From: Acanthopleura granulata
Lineage: Eukaryota; Mollusca; Polyplacophora; Chitonida; Chitonidae
Direction of reading: 5' to 3'
Length of the DNA: 64,000 nt
Assembly (NCBI GenBank): GCA_016165875.1
Contig: JABBOT010000080.1
Coordinates: 40,609,477-40,673,476, forward strand
The notes under the pieces: generated by a model
What the model was told of the DNA's origin: nothing
Seen by the model: only the letters and a program-made list of their open reading frames with translations
Databases searched by the model: none
Shown here: piece after piece, positions 49,101-61,100 of the stretch
Numbering within the stretch: position 1 is the first letter of the stretch
How the letters are laid out: each line of letters begins with the position of its first letter
Program-made: the position numbers and the translations under genes

Positions 49101-52100
49101 AAGCAATGGTCAGTGTGAAGAACCCTAACATTATATGTATTTATACATTTCTAAAAGTATATATATATATATACATACATATATATGTGTATTTCCATAT
49201 GATTTCAAAGAACAGTTCAATATTTTGAGAAAAACTTTTGATTTAAAAATGGCCATACCAGTCTGATGTAAACATGTATAATACTACTAGTTAATCCTAG
49301 TGTATCGAGCATGTTTGGTTCTGGGATGTACTGCTTTGGGTTTACCAGCAATAGGTTATGGGACACTTGTGTTGACTTATATGCTTGGAATTTTCATTAT
49401 GATCAGAAAGCAACACTTAAAGACATGTTTTGAAAGTATAAATTTGCTATCGGAATTCCTCAAAGGAGCTTTTGTCTTAGTAAAATTGGGTGATATGACT
49501 TGCCTGCCTGGATATAAAAGTGGTCAAAATATCTTTCATTGGATAGTTATGTTCTAAAAACGAACCACAACCTCTGATATATACTTCTTCAGAATAGACT
49601 AAATTAGGTCAGTTACCTTTTGCTTGAGTCTGTTTTTAGTAATGCAAGAGTAAGTATATTTTGACTGTGAAATATGAAATGAGTTAGTAATGATACATTT
49701 AAGATGTGTCCATTATGAAGATGAAAATAATCAAGAAGAATCACTGGAAATAAGAGTGAAATAGAGCAATTTTAACATAAATCCTACTTCTTGAAATAAT
49801 GTTTGATACATTTAGAATTGAAAAGAAGTGCTCTTTTGCTTTCAGATTTTTAGGTCATTCTTTTTTTTAATGTAAGGAAGAAATTTGCTATATGATCCTT
49901 TGTTTTTAACTAACAGCGTCTTTGAATAATGGAAAGAAAAAACCACGTTCTTGTAACCCTGCAATGATTCTGTTTCTAACCAATGCTCAAACTTAACATG
50001 TGTATTGCCTACAAATAAACTGTCTCCCTGGCATCATTGTTCACCTACTCTATCTTCACAGGGCGGAGGGGAAGATCAAACACTGCCGTATCAAGCAGGA
50101 GGGCCGTCTCTTCATGATAGGCACAGCTCACTTTGAGAGCCTGGTGGAGTTGGTCCAGTATTACGAGCGACACCCACTCTATTACAAGATGAAGCTTAAG
50201 TATCCGGTAAACGAAGCCTTGGTCAGAAGAGTTGGCATGGTAAGAGATACAGCGTGTCTGACTGCCTCTGTCACAAGCCTCCCAGGAGGGTCAGTGTTGT
50301 GTGGGTCTCCTGTAGGGGGCTCGATTACCCTAAGTTCTCTGCCTTATTGCAGGGTAATGTAGCCTGTGTATTTTTCTCTTTTTTTTTTTTGTTGAAATTC
50401 CACAAACATACATCTACATATATGTTAGTGTGAAGAACGCTTTTTATTTTTAGTTTGGCCAAACAAGGTTTTTTTCACCGCTTCAGATTGTATTGGAAGT
50501 TTGCCATTTAGACCTTTGCAAAAGGTGGAGAAGATAGGATAATTAAGTCTGTACGCCAGTCAAATGTTCTCTGATAAATTTTTGCAAGTGCTTTTATACT
50601 TCAGTAATTCATACATGTTTTGCGTCATGGCATAAAAGGTCCTATAATGTAATTTGTCATGATCTGATACATTAAATTCATGTAAGCTTCCTTCAAAGGG
50701 TATTCTGTGGTCATGACATTTTTGGAGCTTTTCTTGTTGTTCTTGATCATACATGCATGTACATGTGTATAAATGTTTTGTTGTCGTACATGAACTTATT
50801 ATTCATATTGACTGTTTTTGTTTCAATACAGCAGCCTACTATTCACCATCCTTTCTGGCACACTCTGGCCATACATGCACAAAAAAAGAACACATGACCG
50901 ACATCTTTATGGCATGAATATGGGAAATGATGTGAAATTTCACCCATGATAAAGTTTGGCATTTGCCCAATTCTGTCAGTGTCATTGAGTTTATATAGGT
51001 GTTTACAAGTTTATTTGAAAGGCAGGATCTTATCCTACCGGAAGGTGGTAAATTTCAAGAACAAAATAATATTATGTCATTTAATAGCCTCTAAAATGCA
51101 CTTTTGGGGACAAAATTTCATGTCATTTTCTGTAAATGTGGTATTAAATTCGCATTTCTCCCACTCACCAAACAAGATTTGTAGGATATGTATTTTCAAC
51201 TAGTTTCCAGCGGAAACATTTGCGTTATATGCTAATGGAATTCTTGGCATTTAAAACCCCAAAATCCTCTCCACAAAAAAATCACAGACAACGCTCATCA
51301 GAATTTACACATGTGAAAATAAAAATTTAGGCCGTTTAAATACAGAAATCCACACCCTGAAGAAAACAGCAAGAGCAGCGAGCATTAAAAGTTACATGTC
51401 TGATGAAGAAAATTCATGCTCCATGGACGTCACTTTCCCACATTAATGGCACATTTGTTTTAGTTCTGTGTGGTCAGGCGGGACCTTGAAAAGTGCGATG
51501 TATCTAGTTTAAAGCGAGATCAGTTGACATTACTTTCGTAACTCTTGATGACAAAATAATTTTATCGGTAACGCTGAGAGTTCAAGGGAATAATGGATGA
51601 GCCTTTTTATCTTGTCATAAGCCTCTTACCTTACGCTAAATTTTCCACAAAGTCCAACCTGCAAATTTTTGTATATTTATTCGGAATCAGAGGTTGTGTG
51701 TCTGTTCATTAATTCAAGGGAAGAGAGAAGACCACAGAGACAGATACGTGTCAATTTGCTACTTTCTTCTTTTTTGACACAGTTTTGGGGAGAGAAATGG
51801 ACATTACGATTCATAAAAAGAGTTATTACTGCCATGAAATAAACCTAGGGACAGTGTCTGCATTCTGGCTATCAAACGAGGTCCAACTTAACATAGTTTC
51901 ACATGCCAAAACTTGATTTTGTGCTACGTCATGTCGACTACAGCCTGACAAGGGAGGTAATTCTGTGCAGACCTATTTGTTTACTTATCGAAGATGTTTT
52001 TACATACAGTACACAGCTACATAGAGCTATGATGCTTCTGGCTGAAAAACCTGGGGTAATGTTTAAGAGAGAGGAGTCGTCTGACGTTGGCATTAAGATG

Positions 52101-55100
52101 TCTTCTGCTTTTTCAGCCGCCTGATAAGGGTGCCATATATGGATCACCTGACCTCTACATGAACCCTAATGACTTTCAGTCCAAGGTAAAAACAGGACCA
52201 GTTACATGTACCTGCCCTTCGGTGGTCAGGAGGCACGGGCATAGCTGCATGGGGCAGGGCATCTTGTTCGCCTTCACACCACACTAACAGCATGCTTCTA
52301 TAGCGTATAATCAAACCACATGTACACATATGTATTTATGCAAATGTTCGTTGTCCTGTTGCTCACAGCATATAGCCACACATCTGTACGTTGGCTGTAT
52401 CAAGCATTCACACATTCATACATCTTGTACTCTTATTCCCATATCACACATTCATACACCTTGTACTCATATGCCCATATGACACATTCATACATCTTGT
52501 ACTCTTATGCCCATATTACACATTCATGCATCTTGCACTTTTATACTCATATGACACATTCATACATCATGTACTCTTATGCCCATATCACACATTCATA
52601 GATCTTGTACTCTGAAGGCCATATGACACATTCATAGATCTTGTACTCTGAAGGCCATATGACACATTCATAGATCTTGTATTCTTATGCCCATATCAAG
52701 CATTCATACATCTTGTACCTTTATGCCCATATGACACATTCATACATCTTGTACTCTTATGCCCATATTACACATTCATACATCTTGTACTTTTATGCCC
52801 ATATCACACATTCATACATCATGTACTCTTATGCCCATATTACACAGTCATACACCTTGTACTTTTATGCCCATATAACACATCCATGCATCTTGTACTT
52901 TTATACCTATATCAGACATTCATACATCTTGTACTCTTATGCTTGTATAACACATTCATACATCTTGTACTCTTATGCCCATATAACACATTCATATATC
53001 TTGTAATCCTCTGCTCACATCACATATGTGTACCTCTTTGCTCACATCACACATGTGTACCTCTGCTCACATCACATGTGTACCTCTCTGCTCACATCAC
53101 GCATGTACGCTTTATGCTCAATTCACACGTGTACTCTTTTGCCACATCACACATGTACTCCTTTGTTCACATCACACGTGTACTATGTTGGCCACTCACA
53201 TTACACCCATGCACTGCTTTGCCTATCTGGAGATCCTCATTAGGGCGTAAAACACCCACCGAGTAAATATTAAAATAGGTAAATAACTAAATCCATGCTA
53301 CCTACCTATCATCCATGGACACATCTCCACCTGTAGATCAGGTATCCATGCTACCTACCTATCATCCGTGGACACACCTCCACCTGTAGATCAGGTATCC
53401 ATGCTACCTACCTATCATCCGTGGACACACCACCTGTAGATCAGGTATCCATGCTACCTACCTATCATCTGTGGACGCACCTCCACCTGTAGATCAGGTA
53501 TTCATGCTACCTACCTATCATCCGTGGACGCACCTCCACCTGTAGATCAGATATCCATGCTACCTACCTATCATCCGTGGACACACCTCCACCTGTAGAT
53601 CAGGTATTCATGCTACCTGCCTATCATCTGTGGACCCACCTCCACCTGTAGATCAGGTATTCATGCTACCTGCCTATCATCCGTGGACGCACCTCCACCT
53701 GTAGATCAGATATCCATGCTACCTGCCTATCATCCGTGGACGCACCTCCACCTGTAGATCAGGAATCCATGCTAACTACCTATCATCCGTGGACGCACCT
53801 CCACCTGTAGATCAGATATCCATGCTACCTACCTATCATCCGTGGACGCACCTCCACCTGTAGATCAGGTATCCATGCTACCTACCTATCATCCGTGGAC
53901 GCACCTCCACCTGTAGATCAGGTATCCATGCTACCTACCTATCATCCGTGGACGCACCTCCACCTGTAGATCAGGTATCCATGCTACCTACCTATCATCC
54001 GTGGACGCACCTCCACCTGTAGATCAGATATCCATGCTACCTACCTATCATCCGTGGACGCACCTCCACCTGTAGATCAGGTATTCATGCTACCTACCTA
54101 TCATCCGTGGACGCACCTCCACCTGTAGATCAGGTATCCATGCTACCTACCTATCATCCGTGGACGCACCTCCACCTGTAGATCAGGTATCCATGCTACC
54201 TACCTATCATCCGTGGACGCACCTCCACCTGTAGATCAGGTATTCAGGTATATGCATATGCAGCTGGGAATCAATGCATATGCTTAGTCTAAATGCTACA
54301 AATATTTTTCGAGATAAAGTTTTACGTTAAGGTTAAACATGAGCACATGCAACTTAAACGGCATCTAATATGTAGGCATGTATTTAGTACAGCGCTGAAA
54401 ATCAGATAGAATATTAGTGAGGCACTAGAGGCCTTGTAGATGGCTAGTATACCACTGGCTAAGTGGCCAGAGAGAGCTCCTAGACACAGTCACTTACACA
54501 GCCTGTGATCCTTAGGATAGTGTTGTTTCTTCCATACCAATGGCTATGATGTTTATATATAGAGAGAGAGAGACAAGAGAATTAGTATGCTGGCAATCAG
54601 CAAATAACACGAATTTGAACAACATGCATGTATTTACTCCCTTGATTAAAATTTTGTTGTGCAGAACTAGACAAAACTTAGAAAATGTCTTTTTTTCACA
54701 GCTAACAGGTCTCCAGATTTGCTTATACACAGGGCACAGTGAAGTGTTTGTCACCGACCAGTCCAGTGTTAACATCGCTTTAGGAGATGTATATATCTAT
54801 ATAGCTGCAGGAAATGTACAATTGACTTTTAACCAGGGCTGTACTGAACACAAGCAGATCAAGATCATAGTAACTTTTAGCCTGGGCTGCGCAATTACAT
54901 GAAGATCATGAAATCTGACATCATAGCACTGGTGCTCAAATCATGCATACAGTTTCAGTCCCTTTGAGGGCCAAGACTCCTCGTAGTCATATATATGTAA
55001 CTGAAAAGTTGTAGAGTATGACATAAAACCTCCAGCACACACACACGTGTAAGAAGAATTTCCCGTCATGTCACTGGTAGGACAGCATGGGCAAGGTGTG

Positions 55101-58100
55101 CATGGTTCATGAATCTGCTCTCATTGGGTCATGAATCTGCAGTCACCCAGCATGGTTCATGAATTTGCTGTCACACAATTTTGTTCATGAATCTGCTGTC
55201 ACAGAGGGTGGTTCATGAATCTGCTCTCACACTGTATGGTTCATGAATGTACTGCCACACAACATTTACATAGTTCATGAATCAGCTGTCACATTGCATG
55301 GTTCATGAATCTGCTGTCACACAATGTATAGCTCATGAATCTGCTGTCACACCACATGGTTCATGAATCTGCTGTCACACCGCATGGTTCATGAATTTGC
55401 TGTCACACTACATATAGTTCATGAATCTGCTGTCACACCGCATGGTTCATGAATCTGCTGTCACATTGCATTTTCCATGAATTTGCTGTCATACTACATG
55501 TATATAGTTCATGAGTCTGCTGTCACACTGCATGGTACATTAATCTACTGTCACGCTACATGTACATAGTTCATGAATCCGCTGTCACTCTACATGGTTC
55601 ATTATGGTTGACACTGCATGGTTCACACCAGCACGGTACGTATTTATGTACTGTCACACACACTTGGTCATGCTGAGACAGGTCTGCATGGGTGAGGGTC
55701 AGGAGCGAGACAGACGTACGTTATGATGGTGTGCACCTGGGAGAAGGCTCCATCCACCCACCCACCCGCTGAGGATCTAACCACCTGTAGCTGCTGTTTG
55801 TTTAATGCATGCCCCCACTGCTTATTGTAGGAGCCACAAGATGTGGAGATCTATCATGAAGGGATTTACCATAACCCTAATGACTTTACTTCAAAGGTAG
55901 GCACAAACTTCCGCACTGCGGCAGTTTTCACCAAGCTCTACCTTGCTGACTACATTTGTTTGTCGTGTTTTTTTTTTTGGTTTACCTGCAGACTATTTAT
56001 AGCATATGGAAGCATGTGGGCTCTGCCACAAATTGCATTTATATTTAAGTGCCTGTTTTTCAATCAAGATGTTACTCTACTAATTGTATTGGAATGTATA
56101 AATGTACATATGATAGACATGTAAATGATTGTGCTGATATGTAAGTGCTGCTGATAATCATGCAATAAAAATGCAGCAATAAATATTCTGGCACATCTGA
56201 TCTATGGAGAGGGCCTCTGTGGCTCAGTAGGTTAGCGTGCTATTGCAGCACAATGACCTGAAGCCTCCCACCCAGCTCATGCTGGCTTCCTCTCTGGCCG
56301 TACGTGGGAAGATCTGCCAGCAACCTGCGGATGGTCATGGGTTACCCCCAGGCTCTGCCCGGTTTCCTCCCACCATAATGCTGGGCGCCGTCGTATAAAT
56401 GAAATATTCTTGAGTATGGCGTAAAACACCAATCAAATAAATAAATACATAAATAAATGATGTATGGAATCTTAAGTCTCTTGGAGAGGTACAAATGTAA
56501 GATGATTTTGGTAATCTGTACTTTATATAGTTTGAAGATTGTATAAAGATTGCTTGTTTGGTATTATCCGTGAAGCTTCCCAGTGTATAATTTGTACCCA
56601 GTGTGTACATTTGTGTGCTGTATGTGTTACCATGTCCTGAGTGTTGATGTTTGATAGTGTATCACTTGGCCATTTTAGTAATATACTTTAGTATGCTCAG
56701 AATAATTTTATTTTCATGTGAAGTTGTTCTTGTAGATCTTAATTCATCCTTTTGGCAACAAGCCTGCATCAGCTCTTACTAATTCCTTTCATAGTGAACA
56801 GAGTCTGCAGATCAGTGCACTCGTGTTTGACACCCTAGACTTAGCACTTAAGTATAACATCACCCTCACTGTTCAGCATGTCCTGTGTAATATGTAGGCA
56901 GTTACATTGTTAGAGAGGTCGTCCGCAAGCTTTCTGTTCCACTACCCTAATAGTGTATTCCAAACTTTGACACTCTAGTCTCTTTGGTTCACCACTAGTA
57001 AGGTAAAATAGAAACCATTTCCTGTGATGAACCACTTCAACAAAGTGAATTTGACACCAAAGTCTGTGATAACTCATTCTGCAAGGTGTCAGGGTTTGAC
57101 AATAAAACCCTGTTGTAGACAAATCTTAGAAAGCGAATCTGATACCAAATCTGATATTACACTCTTGCAAGGTGAACTTCAAAAGTCAAAATTCTGATAT
57201 ATGGCTTTTGTATGTAGTTGTCCAGAATAAAGCACCATTAAATGTAACTTGGGTTGTAAAAGAAAGTAAAAATGACCCTAGAACATCAGACTAGGTGATC
57301 ATTTACATTTGGATTCTTATTTCATTGTTTGATAAACCGTTTGCCATGTCACTCTTAAAACTGTTTCTCCCTTCCCCTACACCACCCTTATATTTGTCTA
57401 CATTTGTTTTAATAGGTAGGCCTAAGCATATGTAACCCTGATGAGCATAAAGTTAGCAGTCGTGAATCATATTGATTGTAGCCTCCCCTTCTTTGTCTTG
57501 CCATGTATGCGTTTTACCCTCTGGTCAGTTTTTATTACCCATTCATGTTCCTATCTTACCACTGAAAGTGGAAGTACAAAATGATTTTTATCACCTTAAG
57601 TTATCACCTTAGCTATCACCTTATTAGTAAAGTAATTCAGCCATTGAAAATAACTTGCATTTGTGTGGATTCTCTGCAACACACATGATGAATTAAACAA
57701 TAAATGGTTGAAAGCTTAGCACACAGCAGATGTTTCTGTGACTAAATTTCCGTCTGTCTTTTTGCCCCTCCCCCCGCAGATCCGTGTGAAAGCCCTGCAT
57801 GATTACCATGCCAACAGAGAAGATGAGCTGTCATTCAGGATGGGAGCTGTGATTACAAATGTGCACAAACAAGACGGAGGATGGTGAGTTTGTCAGCCAT
57901 GATGAAGTGTCTCATTCTGAGTGTTCTGTTTATCTTAGAGAGGTGCTTATAGGTATGTTTGCAAGGTAGATGGGCATCCCACTGGAGAGATGTAAGTTTG
58001 AGCACTGATTTGGATGAGTTTTTACGGTAAGTAGAGTACTCCAACTGTGTGTGGGGTTTTATGAAAAAGTAATTCTAACTTGATTAATACTTATATTACA

Positions 58101-61100
58101 TGTATATAATTACTGTTTTAAAAGAAATGATGCTGTTATTTCTGATTATATATGCGTCTGTCAGCAAAAGATGGTCGTAGGTTGTCCGGTATCCTCCCAC
58201 CAAAATTGTGGCCAAGAAATAAAAATAATAAATTCGATTTTGGAGTCAAAACTACATTGGTTGGATTGTCCAGTTTCAGGCTTCACAAAAAGAATAATTT
58301 GAAATTTCAGTCTGCATAAGATAATGCCCTTTTGTTTCTTTCAGTAATGAATGTACCCTTCAGTTTCTGTATAGTTGCAAAGAGGCAGTTCACAAGCCCT
58401 GCAGAGTTAAAACCAGAGAGTGATGTGTTTCAACACAGCTTACAACTGGCTGGTGTAGGTGGCAAATGTTGAACAGTTATACCCATTGATGTGTATGGAT
58501 GTTAGCGTGTTAGATGTCATGATACATGTACCAGTATTATACACTAGTATAGTTTCTCTGTTTTGGAGGGCCCAGCTGGCTCAGGTACAGTGCTGTCTAA
58601 TTGTGACCATCAGGCTTTTGAGAAGTGAGATCATGAGTTCAAATCCAGCGTTCGCGGTGTTTACGTTAGCTTTATGACAGGAAGTGTGTCAGATACCTGA
58701 CAAATGTCAGTGGTTTACTCCCAACACTCTAGTTTCCTCCACCCATAAACCTGACCAAAATGCTTGACTGAATATCTTGGAAACATACACAATGGTTGGA
58801 AAGTTGCAGTATTTTATCCTCCTGATTGTAGGTGGCGAGGTGATTACTGTGACAAGAAGCAGAACTGGTTCCCGTCTAACTATGTAGAAGAGATAGAAAA
58901 CCAGGACGACACCTCAGAATCTGCCCCGCTCGGCTCGCTCCAGAAGGGGTCCATTGATGTCCGCAAATGCATTCTGGGTACAAAACATTCAGGAGCTCTT
59001 GCCTTCTCTAGTTTCCACTTAATTTAGCATTTGCACGCTCATATCCATACAGGTAGATGTTGATGTAAAGAATTTTCCCAATTAATTTGTATGGAATTGG
59101 CAGTGATGTAAGTTTTTTTCTACTTTTAAGTGACAAGTGTTGAATAAGTTGTAAAATTCCAAGGAAGAAAATGAATGACATTATCATGTGCAGTGTAATG
59201 AGAAACAAATTGAACCAAGCAGTTCAATTTTTTGTTTCTTTCAGTAATGAATGTACCCTTCAGTTTCTGTATAGTTGCAAAGAGGCATTTCACAAGCTCT
59301 GCAGCGGTAACACCAGAGAATGATGTGTTTTAACAGTTTACAACTGGCTTGGTGACCATCAGGCTTTTGAGAAGTGAGATCATGAGTTCAAATCGCGGTG
59401 TTTACGTTAGCTTTATGACAGGAAGTGTGTCAGATTCCTGACAATTGTCAGTGGTTTACTCCCAACACTCTAGTTTCCTCCACCCATAAAAATGACCAAA
59501 ATTATGTGAATAAAAAGGTTTTGAGTGCTGCCATAAACACCAGTCAATCAATAAATCAGTGTTCTCATGCACCTGTGTTGGTTTTTTTTTCTTTCAGAGC
59601 GCTCTCAGGGGCCTGGATTCAGGAGGTTTGCGTTTAAGATTTTCTCGCAGGCACAGGCACAGCCTCTAGAGATTGCCGCAGATTCTGAGGAGAAATTGCA
59701 AGACTGGATGGCCTCAATACAGGAGTGCGCTGAAGTGGCCGAACAAGTGGTCAGTGCTCTCTTAGCCAAGTCAGGAAAATATTCATAGCACTAAAATAAT
59801 CGATCAAGCTGAGATATCAGAATAAAAAGATATTGGTGCTCAACTGTGGCTCCTAACTACAGGATCTTATTGGTCTTAAGCTAGATGGTCAGTGACTACC
59901 CTCTTCTCACACTTATTTACCCTGTCAACAGACCTAACAGCAGCAAAACAACTGGTGATGTAAGTGTTCAGGGGTTTGAATTGTCTCAGGTTTTTTGGTC
60001 CATGAAGCAGTTTTAAGCTTTTGTCCATGTTAAAACAGTGACGATTTACAAAAACTAGGAGTATTGTAGGTTGGTTGATACTTGTTTAATATTTTTGCCC
60101 TGAAACACTCACTCTAATTTTTCTAAGTTTTAGGACAGTTTTTTTTTTTTGGTTTTTTTTTTTTTTTTTTCAGAAAATTAAAGATATGTATATGTTGTTC
60201 ATTAGATGTGAGAAAAGAGAAACTGTATTGCTGTTAGAATTAGCCTATGTATGGCATTCCACTTTCTTCTAACCTTTCTGGTACTGTATCTCAGCTGTTT
60301 ACCAGTGACAGATTTTGCTCTAAATCCCATAGGCCAGGAGGCTACGGACCAAAGAGAAGTCTAGGAATATTGCCCGCGAGTTCTCTGATCTCATTGTGTA
60401 CTGTCAAGCTGTGCAGTTCATCCCTGACAGTGAGTGAAACATGGCCTAATGATGGGGCTTTTTCTTCATTGTGTGTTTAGTTGATTAGTGTGTTATGCTA
60501 TAATCCCGAAAATTTTGTCGACATAATGTCTATTTTGTTATGTCTATGATTGGTGAGAACTGGGAAGAGGTGAAAGAAAGGTAAGCCCACATTACAAGGT
60601 ATTGACAGACACACATTTTATGTATGTGTAGAATTATTTGAGAAAGCAGTGTTGACAGATGACAACCATTTACAGTTCTTTCGACAGTTGCTTGTACCAC
60701 TATCATGACTGCCCTGAACTTGATAATCATTACATGCAAAGTGAAATATTAATATAGCAAGAAGCATGGTTCTTGTCTTAAATGAAGAACTAAATCTTTA
60801 CTGTATGCATGTCTCCATTTTTCTGTGAACAGATTTGCCGGGACAATACTACGAGATGTCATCTTTCCCTGAAACCAAAGTGGAAAAATATGTCACAAGA
60901 TCAAAAGGAAAATTTTTTACAAAGTATCCAATTTTTTGGGGATATTGTTTTTTTCATATTAGTAAATTCAGTAGATCATATATCTGAAAATATTTAAGGT
61001 GAAAGAACTAATAAACTAGCACATTTCCGCTGATAAGTATTTTGTTTTAAAAATCTTATCCGAAAATAATTGTGAATGACATAATAATAATAATCTAATC

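Noticed and set aside
59750..59788. Exon 24 extended to the TAG stop at 59786-59788 as a natural C-terminus
   Set aside because: The GTCAGT donor leads in phase to exons 25-29, which carry the essential catalytic Y half, so the stop is read only if the intron is kept.
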